Assembly: GCF_003710085.1 (NCBI RefSeq)
Contig: NZ_CP033324.1
Span: 186,001-250,000 of the forward strand
DNA from: Nocardioides pantholopis
GTDB taxonomy: Bacteria > Actinomycetota > Actinomycetes > Propionibacteriales > Nocardioidaceae
Direction of reading: 5' to 3'
Length of the DNA: 64,000 bases
The notes under the pieces: model-generated
The model's input: only the letters and a program-made list of their open reading frames with translations
What the model was told of the DNA's origin: nothing
Databases searched by the model: none
In this document: piece by piece, positions 26,904 through 35,346 of the stretch
Layout: each line of letters begins with the position of its first letter
Position numbering within the stretch: the stretch's first letter is position 1
Made by a program: the position numbers and the translations under genes

Positions 26904-28274
26904 GTGACCGCAGGCGGGCGGACGGCCGAGAGCCTCGCGCTGAGCGTCCACGGACCCGTCGGCGTGCTGGACCTCCTCGCCCCGCCCGGCGCCACCGCTG
27001 CCGACGTCGCCCGGGAGTACGCCGAGCAGACCGGCGCCGGGGTCGGCGACCACCCCGTGCCGCCGGTGCTGCACCGCCTCGGGACGCCGCTGGACCCCGA
27101 CCGCCCGCTGATCGAGGCGGGGGTCCGCGCCGGCGAGGTGCTCGTGGCCGCGCCGCCGGCCGCGCCGGGCAGCGCCCCGGTCCCGGCGGAGTTGCCCGGC
27201 CCGGCCCCCGGCGCGGAGCCGGGGGCCGTCTGGGCCCTGTGCTGCGCGCTGGCCGGCGCCGCCGCCGTGCTGGCCGCGTGGGGCGCCGCGGGCCGGGGCG
27301 GCGCTCCGCGGGACGTCGTCGGGGTGCTGCTGGCGGCCGGTGCGCTCCTCGGCCTGCTCCCGGTCGGCCGGCTCGCGTGGCGCCGGGTGCTGGTCGCACC
27401 AGTCCTCGCGGGCGCCGCAGCCTTCGTCGCCGCCGGGCCCGAGCGGCTGCCGCTGGCGGTCGGGCTCGCTGGGCTGGTCGCTGGGCTGGTCGCCGGGCTG
27501 GGCGCCATCGTCGGGCGACCGCTCGACGACCGTGCCGCGGAGGGTCTGCGGGTCTGGATGGTCGCCGGCGCCGGCGTCTTCGCGGTGACCGGCCCGGCCA
27601 CCCTCGCCGGGCTCCGGCCCGAGGTCTCCTGGGGCGTGCTGCTGCTCCTGGCCACGCTCGCGGCGCGCCTGGTCCCCGCCGTGGCCGTCGACGTCCCCGA
27701 CCAGTACCTGCTCGACCTGGACCGGCTGGCCGTGACCGCCTGGTCGGCCCGCGAGCAGCCCCGCCGTCGGCGCCGCGGGGCGGTGCCGACCGAGGCCGTC
27801 GAGCGGGTCGTGGCCCGGGGCGGACGGACCGTGACCGCGGCCGCGGCCGCGATCCTCGGGGTCGTCGCGGTCTCGGCGCCGCTGCTGCTGGCCACGGCCA
27901 CCGTGGAGATCGACCGGCTCGGGGCCCGGGCGCTGGTGGCGCTGTGCGGTGCCGCGCTGCTGCTCGCGGCCCGCAGCCACCGCCACCCGGGAGCCCGGGC
28001 GCTGCTCCGCCTCGCCGGTCTGGCGGCCTGGACCTCCCTGGCGGTCGTGCTGCTCCCCGCCCTCGCCGCCGGCCCGGCCACGGCGTTCGCCCTGGGCTGC
28101 GTCGCGCTGGGCGCCGCGCTCGTGCTCGCGGCCATCGGGACCGGTCGCGGCTGGCGCTCGGCGTGGTGGGCGCGGTGCGCGGAGATCGCCGAGGGGGCCG
28201 CCGGTTCCCTGGCCATCGGCGCGCTGCTGGTCGCGGTCGGGATCTTCCGCAGCCTGTGGGAAACCACCTCCTGA
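26904..28274 (+). CDS. EccD-like ESX membrane channel protein (first copy)
   Basis: A 456-residue membrane protein. The N-terminal 90 residues form a ubiquitin-like (YukD-type) domain: LALSVHGPVGVLDLLAPPGA, LIEAGVRAGEVLVA. Eleven hydrophobic segments follow, from AVWALCCALAGAAAVLAAW to GSLAIGALLVAVGIF, the EccD topology. The cytoplasmic loop SAREQPRRRRRG after segment 6 is basic. The GTG at 26904 is favoured over the in-frame GTG at 26901 by distance to GGAGG. It is divergent from eccC and upstream of the two WXG100 genes. A second EccD-type gene lies at 29393; the two are clearly different in sequence, so this is not a recent duplication. Confidence 0.82.
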   Translation: MTAGGRTAESLALSVHGPVGVLDLLAPPGATAADVAREYAEQTGAGVGDHPVPPVLHRLGTPLDPDRPLIEAGVRAGEVLVAAPPAAPGSAPVPAELPGPAPGAEPGAVWALCCALAGAAAVLAAWGAAGRGGAPRDVVGVLLAAGALLGLLPVGRLAWRRVLVAPVLAGAAAFVAAGPERLPLAVGLAGLVAGLVAGLGAIVGRPLDDRAAEGLRVWMVAGAGVFAVTGPATLAGLRPEVSWGVLLLLATLAARLVPAVAVDVPDQYLLDLDRLAVTAWSAREQPRRRRRGAVPTEAVERVVARGGRTVTAAAAAILGVVAVSAPLLLATATVEIDRLGARALVALCGAALLLAARSHRHPGARALLRLAGLAAWTSLAVVLLPALAAGPATAFALGCVALGAALVLAAIGTGRGWRSAWWARCAEIAEGAAGSLAIGALLVAVGIFRSLWETTS

Positions 28275-28438
28275 GGGCCCGTCCCTGTGGGAAACCCAGG
28301 CCCGGGCCGACGTGGCCTGTGGGAAACCCGGATCCCGGGTTTAGCGGCCGAGGCCCCGGGCATCTGCTCGCCATCCGGCCGCCGCACCGCCCGGGATCGT
28401 CGCAGCACACACCCGAGTCACACACACGAGTCACACAC
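28254..28438. promoter_or_regulatory. Phased direct repeats upstream of the esx pair
   Basis: Three exact copies of CTGTGGGAAACC start at 28254, 28285 and 28317, so spacing is 31 and 32 bp, about three helical turns. The first copy is inside the last eccD codons. A second pair, CGAGTCACACAC, starts at 28414 and 28427. The block fills most of the 212-base gap before the first WXG100 gene and otherwise holds no gene. It looks like a multi-site regulator region, but the binding protein is unknown. Confidence 0.55.
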
Positions 28439-28486
28439 GCCTCCGGCGGCGGCTGGTGCCGCCCTGCGGAGGGAAGGGAGCAGGCG

Positions 28487-28813
28487 GTGACCCACGGATC
28501 CTCCGAGTACGGACAGGGAGAGCAGGCACTCTCCAAGGCGGCCACCCTGGTGGCCGACGCCAAGCGCGACTTCGACGCGCTGGCCACCCAGCTCGACGGG
28601 CAGATCAGCGGCCTGCGCGGCCGCTGGGTCGGGCAGGGGGCGGCGTCGTTCTTCACGCTGCACCAGGCCTGGACCGAGAAGCAGCGCACGATCGTGCGGG
28701 CGCTCGACGAGTTCGAGGCGGCGCTGCTGACGACCGAGCGCGACAACACCACGACCGACGACACCCAGTCGGCCAACTACACCCGGACGGCGGGCCGGCT
28801 CGGCGGGAGCTGA
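28487..28813 (+). CDS. WXG100 protein, EsxB-like
   Basis: A 108-residue helical-hairpin protein of the WXG100 superfamily, predicted to be exported as a heterodimer with the next gene's product. The turn motif is GRWVGQGAASFF at about residue 44. The C-terminal helix ends with FEAALLTTERDN, near which ESX substrates carry the Tyr-x-x-x-Asp/Glu export signal; the tail YTRTAGRLGGS is a weak match only. The GTG at 28487 has GGAGGGAAGGGAG upstream. Upstream repeats (see the regulatory entry) may control its level. Confidence 0.88.
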   Translation: MTHGSSEYGQGEQALSKAATLVADAKRDFDALATQLDGQISGLRGRWVGQGAASFFTLHQAWTEKQRTIVRALDEFEAALLTTERDNTTTDDTQSANYTRTAGRLGGS

Positions 28814-28868
28814 GCGGCTCGGTCCGACATCCGCCCGGACTCCGGGCACACCGGTGGGAGACAACGAC

Positions 28869-29165
28869 ATGGAACTCGACGGAATCCGCGTCCAGCATGC
28901 CGGCCTCGAGCAGGCCGCCCAGGACCTGCTCGCCAAGGTCAAGGACATCGACAGCCGGATGAACCAGCTGGAGCGCGAGCTCGGCGCGCTGCGCTCCTCG
29001 TGGGCGGGCAACGCCCGGCTCGCCTACGACTCCGCGAAGGCGACCTGGGACGGCGCCATCGAGGAGATGAGGCTCCTCCTGCAGGACACCGGCCGCGCCG
29101 TGGACCAGTCGAACGCCGACTATGCGGCCGCCGACGCCCGGGGCGCGCAGGCGTTCCAGATCTGA
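28869..29165 (+). CDS. WXG100 protein, EsxA-like
   Basis: A 98-residue WXG100 protein with the turn motif LRSSWAGNARLAYDSAK at about residue 45 between two amphipathic helices (LEQAAQDLLAKVKDIDSRMNQ and IEEMRLLLQDTGRAVDQ). The C-terminal YAAADARGAQAFQI contains Y-x-x-x-D, which fits the general ESX export signal. The ATG at 28869 is chosen over the GTG at 28854 because GGGAG lies eight bases before it. It starts 55 bases after the preceding WXG100 gene, the usual esxB-esxA arrangement, and is followed by the second eccD and eccB. Confidence 0.9.
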   Translation: MELDGIRVQHAGLEQAAQDLLAKVKDIDSRMNQLERELGALRSSWAGNARLAYDSAKATWDGAIEEMRLLLQDTGRAVDQSNADYAAADARGAQAFQI

Positions 29166-29392
29166 GCCAGCCCTGAGTCGGCTCTGAGGTTCCGGCACGT
29201 CACGACGTCCGCGGGGGGTGCTGGCCCCTGCGGCGAGCGGGTCCCCGGGCGATGCCCGGGGACTCGCGCCGGTCCGGGGAGCAGCCGGGAGAGCGCGCCG
29301 AGCGGTAGCCTTCGGGCGGCCCCGGGGCCGCCGACCTGGTCGGCGGGCGCCGGGCGGCAACCGGGCGAGCCAGGAAGGTGGGGGAGGACGCG

Positions 29393-30745
29393 ATGAGCCA
29401 GGCGCCCACCGCCGCGTCGGGACTGGTCCGGGTCACCGTCGCCTCCGGGACCCGCCGGGTCGACCTCGTGCTGCCGGGCTCGGTCCCGCTCGCGGAGCTG
29501 CTCCCCGAGCTGGTCCGCTCGGTCGGACTGCTGGACGCGACGACCGTCTACGGCGGCTACCGGGTCGTGACCGCCGAGGGACGGGAGCTGGCCACCGACG
29601 CCGGCCTCACGATCCAGGGGGTCGAGGACGGCGGCCTGCTCACGGTTGCCGCCCGGGTCGACGACGACCCGCCCCGGGTCTACGACGACGTGGTCGAGGC
29701 GATGGCCGACGTCGTCGAGCGCGACCTCCGGCCGTGGGACCCGGCCTCCGGGCGCCGGACCGCCCTGGCCGCGTCGGGGCTGCTGATGGCGCTCGGCGCC
29801 GCCGCGCTGCTGACCGAGCGCGGCGCGCAGCTCGCCGGCAGCACCGCCGCCGTCGTCGCGCTGGCGCTGCTCGCCGGGGCGGTCGTGCTCTCGCGGGCGC
29901 AGCGGGAGCCGGAGGCCGGGGTGGCGGTGGCCTGGATGGGCACGGCGTACGCCGCGGTCGCCGGCCTGGTGCTCGCTCCCGAGGGCCCGTTCTTCCAGCT
30001 TCCCGTCGCGTACGCCGGAGCCGGCGCGCTGGGCGCGGGGCTGGTGGCGCTGACCGGCCTCGGCGCCGGTCGGGCCCTCGCGATCCCGCCGGTCGTGGTC
30101 GGTGCGGTCTTCCTCGGCACCGGCCTGGTCGGCCGGGCCTCCGACCTCGACGCCGCGACCGTGCTGGTCCCGGCCCTGGTCCTGGTGGTGCTGGCCGGCA
30201 GCGTCTTCCCGTGGCTCGCGCTGGGCGTGACCGGCACCGCCCCCGACCAGCTCTACAGCGCCCGCGACGTCACGGCGGACCCCGCCGAGATCGACCCGGC
30301 GCGGGTCGGGGCCGACGCCCGGGTCGCCCACGAGATCCTGGTCGCGATCTCGGCGACCGTCGGGCTGCTGCTGGTCCTGGTCGCCCCCGTGGCCGTCGGG
30401 ACCGGCCTGGCCGGCACGCTGCTCGCGCTCGCGTGCTGCGCGGTGGTCATGCTGCGGACCCGCCAGTACCGCACCGGCCCGGAGGTCCTGGTCGGCCTCG
30501 TCTCGGGAGTCCTCGGGCTCGGCTGCGTGGCGGCCTCGGTGCTGTGGCTGCACCCGGACTGGCGGCCCGGCCTCGCCCTGGTGCTCGCCGGCGCCGGCCT
30601 CGCCGTGCTCGCCGCCACGCTGCTCCCGGGCCCGCCGTCGCTGCGTCGCGGCCGGCTCGGTGACATCGCCGAGAGCGTCGCCCTGCTCGCGCTGCTGCCG
30701 CTGCTCCTGGTCGCCACCGGCGTCGTGGCCGCGGTCGGCGGCTGA
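29393..30745 (+). CDS. eccD: Type VII secretion membrane protein EccD (second copy)
   Basis: A 450-residue membrane protein. Residues 1-95 form a ubiquitin-like domain (VRVTVASGTRRVDLVLPGSV, LTIQGVEDGGLLTVAARVDD). Eleven hydrophobic segments run from TALAASGLLMALGAAALL to SVALLALLPLLLVATGVV, as in the mycobacterial EccD that lines the central cavity of the ESX membrane complex. The YDDVVEAMADVVERDLRPWD linker before the first segment is typical of EccD. The ATG at 29393 follows GGGGGAGGACGCG. EccB starts seven bases after its stop. This copy looks the more canonical of the two. Confidence 0.9.
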   Translation: MSQAPTAASGLVRVTVASGTRRVDLVLPGSVPLAELLPELVRSVGLLDATTVYGGYRVVTAEGRELATDAGLTIQGVEDGGLLTVAARVDDDPPRVYDDVVEAMADVVERDLRPWDPASGRRTALAASGLLMALGAAALLTERGAQLAGSTAAVVALALLAGAVVLSRAQREPEAGVAVAWMGTAYAAVAGLVLAPEGPFFQLPVAYAGAGALGAGLVALTGLGAGRALAIPPVVVGAVFLGTGLVGRASDLDAATVLVPALVLVVLAGSVFPWLALGVTGTAPDQLYSARDVTADPAEIDPARVGADARVAHEILVAISATVGLLLVLVAPVAVGTGLAGTLLALACCAVVMLRTRQYRTGPEVLVGLVSGVLGLGCVAASVLWLHPDWRPGLALVLAGAGLAVLAATLLPGPPSLRRGRLGDIAESVALLALLPLLLVATGVVAAVGG

Positions 30746-30752
30746 GGCAGGC

Positions 30753-32192
30753 GTGGCGACCAAGCGCGACCTCGTCGAGGCGTACTCCTTCAGTCGCCGG
30801 CGGCTGGTCACGGCGTTCGTCTCCGGTGCCCCCGGCGGGCGCGAGGTCGAGCCGGCCCGGCCGCTGCGCACGATCCTCGCGGGCGTCGCGCTGTCGGTCC
30901 TGCTGCTGGCGGGCGCTGCCGTCGCGGGCGTCGTCTCGGGCCGGGACCCGGTCGACTGGAGCTCGCCGGGGCTGCTGCTCACCCGGGACACCGGCGGTCT
31001 CTACGTGATCCTCGAGGAGAGCGAGGACCCCCGGCTGCACCCGGTCCTCAACATCACCTCCGGCCGGCTGATCATGGGCGCCGACGCCCGTCCGACAGTG
31101 GTCTCCGCGGAGACCGTCGCCGACCAGGAGGTGCTCGGCACCCTCGGCATCTTCGGTTCCCCCGAGCAGGTGCCGTCCCCGTCCCGGCTGATCGGGACCG
31201 GCTGGACGGCCTGCACCGAGGACGGCGCCGGCGTCGCGGTGGACCTGGCCGAGGAGCCGCGGGCGACTCCCGACGCCGCCCTCGGCTTCACCGTGCGCAG
31301 CGGCGGGCGGCTCTACGTCCTCGCCCAGGGGCGCGAGGAGCGCGACCGTCCGCTGCGGGCCTACCGCTACGAGGTGCCGGACACCCCGGGCGCTGACTCG
31401 ATGCTGCAGCAGCTGGGGGTGCGCCGGGCGGTGGAGGCGGTCGAGGTCCCCGAGCAGTGGGTCGACCTGTTCCCGGCCGGCGGCCGCCTGGACCACGCGA
31501 GCTTCGCGCTGGAGGGATTCGGCGCCCCGGCCCCCGAGACCGGGGGCCGCGGCCTGCCCGCCGGGTCCCTGGTCGGCCAGGTGATCACGGTCGGCGGCGA
31601 GGACCCCCAGCTGCTCACCGCCGACGGGCCGGTCGAGCTCGACCCGTTCTCCTTCGCGGTCTACCTGGCCGCCGAGCATCCTCGGGGCGTCGACATCGGC
31701 CCGGTCGACCTGCCCGCCGCGCCCCAGGTCAGTGGCGGCATCGCGCCGTTCCTCGGGGCGCACTGGCCGGACCGGACGCTGGAGCCCACCCTCGGCGCGC
31801 CGTGCGCGGTGCTCGACACGGCGGCCGGACGGATGCCGGCGGTGCACCTGGCGACCGATCCCACCGGGTCGGCGTCCGCCGCGGACGTCGAGGCCGGGAG
31901 CCGGCGGATCTCGGTCGAGGACGGGCACGGCGCGTACGTCGTCGCCGGGTCGTGGGACGACACGGCCGGCGCCGCGGCGTACCTCGCGGACCCGCTGGGC
32001 CTGGCCTATCCGCTTGAGGGGGACGACACCGCCGAGCGTCTCGGGTACGCCGACCACGACCCGCCGCTGGTCCCGGACGCCTGGGTCGGGCTGTTCGACG
32101 AGGGCGCCGCGCTCTCCCGCGACGCGGCGCTGTGCCCGCCCACCCGCGACGACGCAGGCCGCGCCTGCGAGTCGGGCGACGCCGGCTCGTGA
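30753..32192 (+). CDS. eccB: Type VII secretion protein EccB
   Basis: A core ESX membrane-complex component of 479 residues. The opening ATKRDLVEAYSFSRRRLVTAF is the family signature. One membrane segment follows at about residues 44-66 (TILAGVALSVLLLAGAAVAGVV), and the rest lies outside the membrane: LHPVLNITSGRLIMG and GGIAPFLG are typical. In the family the outer domain forms a triangular periplasmic platform with MycP, but no mycosin gene is seen in the window. GTG at 30753 is seven bases after eccD, so the two are co-transcribed. Confidence 0.92.
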   Translation: MATKRDLVEAYSFSRRRLVTAFVSGAPGGREVEPARPLRTILAGVALSVLLLAGAAVAGVVSGRDPVDWSSPGLLLTRDTGGLYVILEESEDPRLHPVLNITSGRLIMGADARPTVVSAETVADQEVLGTLGIFGSPEQVPSPSRLIGTGWTACTEDGAGVAVDLAEEPRATPDAALGFTVRSGGRLYVLAQGREERDRPLRAYRYEVPDTPGADSMLQQLGVRRAVEAVEVPEQWVDLFPAGGRLDHASFALEGFGAPAPETGGRGLPAGSLVGQVITVGGEDPQLLTADGPVELDPFSFAVYLAAEHPRGVDIGPVDLPAAPQVSGGIAPFLGAHWPDRTLEPTLGAPCAVLDTAAGRMPAVHLATDPTGSASAADVEAGSRRISVEDGHGAYVVAGSWDDTAGAAAYLADPLGLAYPLEGDDTAERLGYADHDPPLVPDAWVGLFDEGAALSRDAALCPPTRDDAGRACESGDAGS

Positions 32193-32275
32193 GCGCGCCG
32201 GTCCGCTCTGGCCGATAGTACGAACTCGTAGTAACTTGCGAGAGGTCCGCACCTTCCGCACCAGGTCGAGGCGCC

Positions 32276-33127
32276 ATGCCCAGCTCCCGGAGTCCGTTCC
32301 GCGGCCTCGTCGCGCTCGTCCTGGCCGCGGCCCTCGCCCTGGCGGGCCTGGCGTGCGAGGACACCGGCGAGTCCGCGGCCCGCCCCGCGGTGGAGCCGGT
32401 TCAGCCGGAGGAGTCCCCGTCGTGGGAGCACCCCGACGACGTGGCCGAGCGGTGCGTCAGCGACGCGCCCGCGGACGTCGAGCTGCGGCCCCTGACGCTG
32501 CGCGGGCCCGGCCTCGACCTGCGGGCCGCCGCCGTCCTGCCGGGGAGCCCGGCGCGCGCGGCCGTGGTCCTGCTTCCGCAGACGGGCGCGCACGGCCTCT
32601 GCGGCTGGCTGCCGTACGCCGCGGCGCTGAGCTCGCGCGGCATCGCGGCGGTCAGCCTCGATCTCTGCGAGGGGGGCGAGAGCCGGTGCGACGCCGGCCG
32701 TTCGTCGGCGGTCGCCGACCAGGTCGACCTGGCCGGGCAGTGGCTGCGGCGGGAGGCCGGCGCGTCGACGGTCGTGGTGGTCGGCGCCTCGATGGGAGGC
32801 TCGCAGGCGGTGCGCGCCACCGCCCAGGGCGCCGCCGTCGACGCCTGGGTGGACCTGTCCGGCCCCAGCGCCTGGGATGGCACCAGGCTCCTCGACGTCG
32901 CCGGGCGGCTGCGCCAGCCGGGACTGGTGGTCCACGCCCGGAGCGACGGCGCCGCCTCGGAGTTCCGGGCCGCCCGGACCCTGGCCGAGCGGGCGGGCGC
33001 GCAGTTCCTCGGCCTCCCCGGCGGTCACGGCTGGGAGCTCGTCCTCACCCTGGACGGCACGGAGACCCGCACCGGGCGCGCGGTCGCCGAGTTCGTCCTG
33101 GGCGCGCGACGACACCGGGACGGCTGA
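32276..33127 (+). CDS. Lipoprotein alpha/beta hydrolase
   Basis: A 283-residue protein with a lipoprotein signal (ALALAGLAC, lipid-modified Cys at about residue 25) and a hydrolase fold resembling dienelactone hydrolases. The strand-loop AVVLLPQTGAHGLCGWLPYA gives the oxyanion region, the nucleophile elbow is VVGASMGGSQA, and GGHGWELV is the catalytic-His region. It would act outside the membrane. It starts 84 bases after eccB in the same direction but shows no ESX feature. The substrate is unknown. Confidence 0.78.
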   Translation: MPSSRSPFRGLVALVLAAALALAGLACEDTGESAARPAVEPVQPEESPSWEHPDDVAERCVSDAPADVELRPLTLRGPGLDLRAAAVLPGSPARAAVVLLPQTGAHGLCGWLPYAAALSSRGIAAVSLDLCEGGESRCDAGRSSAVADQVDLAGQWLRREAGASTVVVVGASMGGSQAVRATAQGAAVDAWVDLSGPSAWDGTRLLDVAGRLRQPGLVVHARSDGAASEFRAARTLAERAGAQFLGLPGGHGWELVLTLDGTETRTGRAVAEFVLGARRHRDG

Positions 33128-33139
33128 CCGAGCCCCGCA

Positions 33140-33490
33140 CTACAGGTGGTCGGCGCGCGCCCGCTCGACGTCCTCGGCGAGGTCCTTGATCAACCGCAGG
33201 CGCCGGTCCCAGTCCCGGGCCGCGGCCGCCATGTCGCGCGCCGCCTGGGCGAGGCGCTCGTCGTCGACCCGGAACCGGACCTCCCGGCCGACGGCCCGTC
33301 GCCGCAGCAGCCCGACCCGCTCCAGCACGGCCAGGTGCTTGAGCACCCCCTGCCGGCTGATCGAGACCCCGGAGGCGAGCTCGGTGGCCGAGGCCTCGCC
33401 GGATGCCAGCAGCAGGTCCACGAGCTGTCGGCGGGTGCCGTCGGCCAGCACCTCCCAGGCGTCGGCCCCGGTGCCGGTAGGCAGCCTCAT
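33140..33490 (-). CDS. ArsR-family winged-helix regulator
   Basis: A 116-residue winged-helix protein: WEVLADGTRRQLVDLLLASG, then the recognition helix ATELASGVSISRQGVLKHLAVLERVGLL and the wing RRRAVGREVRFRVDDERL. No metal-binding CVC motif is present, so it belongs to the non-metal ArsR group usually paired with SRPBCC proteins. Its start overlaps the stop of the SRPBCC gene by ATGA. Here the regulator is the second gene, whereas the reverse order is more usual. Confidence 0.88.
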   Translation of the reverse strand: MRLPTGTGADAWEVLADGTRRQLVDLLLASGEASATELASGVSISRQGVLKHLAVLERVGLLRRRAVGREVRFRVDDERLAQAARDMAAAARDWDRRLRLIKDLAEDVERARADHL

Positions 33491-33960
33491 GCGGAGCCGG
33501 GCCCGGAGCCGGGCTCGGCGGGGAGGGTCGCGACGTACGCCACGAGCTCCTCGAGCTCGCGCTGCCAGCCGGCCGCGTTCTCCTCGGCGTGCCCGGTTCG
33601 CTCCTCGGGCGGCCAGGGCAGGCTGGCGAACCCGCTCTCGGTGACCCGGAGCCGGGTCCCGCGACCCTCCGGGACGAGCTCGAACTCCACCAGCGTCGAG
33701 CACTCGCGCAGGTCGACGCCGGTCCGCCGGATCCAGCGGAAGGCGAACCGGGTCGTCGGCTCGACGAGCTCGACGCGGAGCGGGTACTCCCCGTGCGCGT
33801 CCCACCCCACGGTGCCCTCGGCGCCGGGCTCCGCCACGAATGTCGCGTCGTCGCCGAACCAGCGCCGCACGTGCTCGGGGCGGGTGATCACCTGCCACAC
33901 CGTCGCCGGCGCCGCGTCGACGTACACCTCGCGGTCGATGGTGTCCCGCACGTGGTCCAT
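33487..33960 (-). CDS. SRPBCC (AHSA1-type) domain protein
   Basis: A 157-residue helix-grip protein of the START/AHSA1 superfamily with a hydrophobic ligand pocket. It opens IDREVYVDAAPATVWQVITRPEHVRRWFGDDA, the signature region, and has FAFRWIRR and TLVEFELVPEGRGTRLRVTESGF in the sheet. Its role is probably ligand binding or stress response; no catalytic residues can be named. It is coupled to the ArsR gene downstream. The divergent SDR promoter with two palindromes lies just upstream. Confidence 0.85.
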   Translation of the reverse strand: MDHVRDTIDREVYVDAAPATVWQVITRPEHVRRWFGDDATFVAEPGAEGTVGWDAHGEYPLRVELVEPTTRFAFRWIRRTGVDLRECSTLVEFELVPEGRGTRLRVTESGFASLPWPPEERTGHAEENAAGWQRELEELVAYVATLPAEPGSGPGSA

Positions 33961-34009
33961 GGATCTCCTCGCTGCGACGGTGGGTGCCGTCCCACGCTAG
34001 CCGAGAAGA

Positions 34010-34058
34010 GCAACCAACGGTTGCAGTGCCAGGCTGCTAGTGCAACCATCGGTTGCAC
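34010..34058. promoter_or_regulatory. Paired palindromic operator upstream of SDR
   Basis: GCAACC-AAC-GGTTGC (34010-34024) and GTGCAACC-ATC-GGTTGCAC (34040-34058) share the same half-site; centres are 32 bp apart. They lie between the divergent SRPBCC and SDR genes. Palindromes like these suit TetR- or MarR-type repressors. The ArsR protein next door is one candidate ligand. Confidence 0.75.
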
Positions 34059-34075
34059 AATGGAGGTGGACTCGG

Positions 34076-34873
34076 ATGCTGCTGGAGAACAAGGTCGCGA
34101 TCGTTCATGGCGGGGGCGGCGCGCTGGGAGGGGCGGCCGCGCGCGTGTTCGCCCGGGAGGGTGCCGAGGTGCACCTGGTCGGCCGCACCCCCGGGCCGCT
34201 GGACGCGGTGACCGACGACATCGAGGCCGCTGGGGGCCGGGCCTCGACGGCGGTCCTCGACGCCTTCGAGCCGGAGCCGGTGCGCGAGCACGTGGCCCGG
34301 GTCGTCCGCGGCTCCGGCCGCGTCGACATCGCGCTCAACGCGGTCGGCGTGCCGCACCTCCAGGGGCCCCCGCTCGAGGAGGTGTCGCTCCCGCAGTTCC
34401 TGCGGCCGATCGAGGGCTACCTGCGCACGAACTTCGTCACGGCGCAGGCGGTGGCGGAGCCGATGCGGGCCCAGGGGGCCGGCGTCGTGCTCACCCTTTC
34501 CACGCCCGGCTCCCAGCTGCCCGGCACCGGCTACCTCGGGTACGCCGCGGCCTGCGGCGCCGTCGAGGCGTTCTCCCGGGTGCTCGCCGGGGAGCTGGGT
34601 CGCGACGGGATCCGGGTCGTCTGCCTGCGTCCGAACGCGATCCCCGAGTCGGTGGCCACCTCCCACGTGGGCGAGGTCTTCGCGCCGGTCGCTGAGCGCG
34701 CGGGCACCGACGTGCCGGGCTGGCTGGCGGCCATGGCCGACCAGGCCACGCTCCTGGGGCGGCTGCCGACCCTGGCGGACGTCGCCGAGTACGCCGCGTT
34801 CGTCGCCTCGGACCGGGCGGGGGCCATGACGGCCGCGATCGCCAACCTCACCTGCGGCACGCTCGCCGACTGA
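34076..34873 (+). CDS. Short-chain dehydrogenase/reductase, atypical active site
   Basis: A 265-residue Rossmann-fold oxidoreductase. The cofactor motif is altered to VHGGGGALGGAAARVF (usual TGxxxGIG), and the NxAG motif reads LNAVGVP. The catalytic Tyr/Lys motif (YxxxK) is not intact: YLGYAAACGAVEAF has a Tyr but Cys-Gly where Lys is expected. It may therefore bind a nucleotide without ordinary SDR chemistry. ATG at 34076 follows GGAGGTGG. Divergent from SRPBCC/ArsR with two palindromes before it. Confidence 0.8.
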   Translation: MLLENKVAIVHGGGGALGGAAARVFAREGAEVHLVGRTPGPLDAVTDDIEAAGGRASTAVLDAFEPEPVREHVARVVRGSGRVDIALNAVGVPHLQGPPLEEVSLPQFLRPIEGYLRTNFVTAQAVAEPMRAQGAGVVLTLSTPGSQLPGTGYLGYAAACGAVEAFSRVLAGELGRDGIRVVCLRPNAIPESVATSHVGEVFAPVAERAGTDVPGWLAAMADQATLLGRLPTLADVAEYAAFVASDRAGAMTAAIANLTCGTLAD

Positions 34874-34908
34874 CCGAGCCGCGTGACGTGGGGGTCGCGC
34901 GAGGCGGC

Positions 34909-35325
34909 TCAGTCCGGGACGCGGTCGGTGTAGTTCGCGGCGTACCGGTCGCTGGGGGGAGTCACGGTGATCACGTCGATGAGCACGTCGTCGGGCCCCC
35001 GGGCGATGAAGTGCCGCTGGCCGAACTCCTCGGTCCGCAGCGGTACGACGCACTCGACCCCGCCGTCGACGACCAGGCGCCGCCACTCGGCGTCGACGTC
35101 CGGCACCTCGACGTTCAGCAGGACGCCCTGGGCGGGGCGTCCGAAGCCGGCGGGGACGGTCTCGTGGGTGGGGTCCAGCAGTGCGAGCTCGCCGGCCGGG
35201 CCGGCGAGCGAGACGTACCAGTCGGACTCGAAGGTGGTCTCGAAGCCGAGCCACCGGCGGTAGAACGCGGCGCTCGACGCGACGTCGGTCGCGGTGAGCA
35301 CCGGGTAGAAGCTCGAGATCTCCAT
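34909..35325 (-). CDS. VOC-family (glyoxalase-like) protein
   Basis: A 138-residue protein of the vicinal-oxygen-chelate superfamily with two beta-alpha-beta-beta-beta units: FYPVLTATDVASSAAFYRRWLGF in the first, VLLNVEVPDVDAEWRRLV and FIARGPDDVLIDVITV in the second. Members include glyoxalases, resistance proteins and extradiol dioxygenases; the function here is unknown. The ATG at 35325 follows GGAGGTCGGC. It is divergent from a TetR gene with a palindrome between the two starts, so it is a likely target of that regulator. Confidence 0.85.
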   Translation of the reverse strand: MEISSFYPVLTATDVASSAAFYRRWLGFETTFESDWYVSLAGPAGELALLDPTHETVPAGFGRPAQGVLLNVEVPDVDAEWRRLVVDGGVECVVPLRTEEFGQRHFIARGPDDVLIDVITVTPPSDRYAANYTDRVPD

Positions 35326-35346
35326 GCCGACCTCCCAGATAGATGC

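Noticed and set aside
28404..28440. CACA-rich repeats as a CRISPR remnant
   Set aside because: Only two copies of a 12-base unit 13 bases apart, no spacers and no cas genes.
32220..32231. TACGA-AC-TCGTA as an operator before the lipoprotein hydrolase
   Set aside because: Arms of only five bases and no second copy; chance is likely.
34909..35325. VOC protein as a ring-cleaving dioxygenase of the catabolic island
   Set aside because: It is far from the island, has its own TetR regulator, and the extradiol metal-site pattern is not evident.
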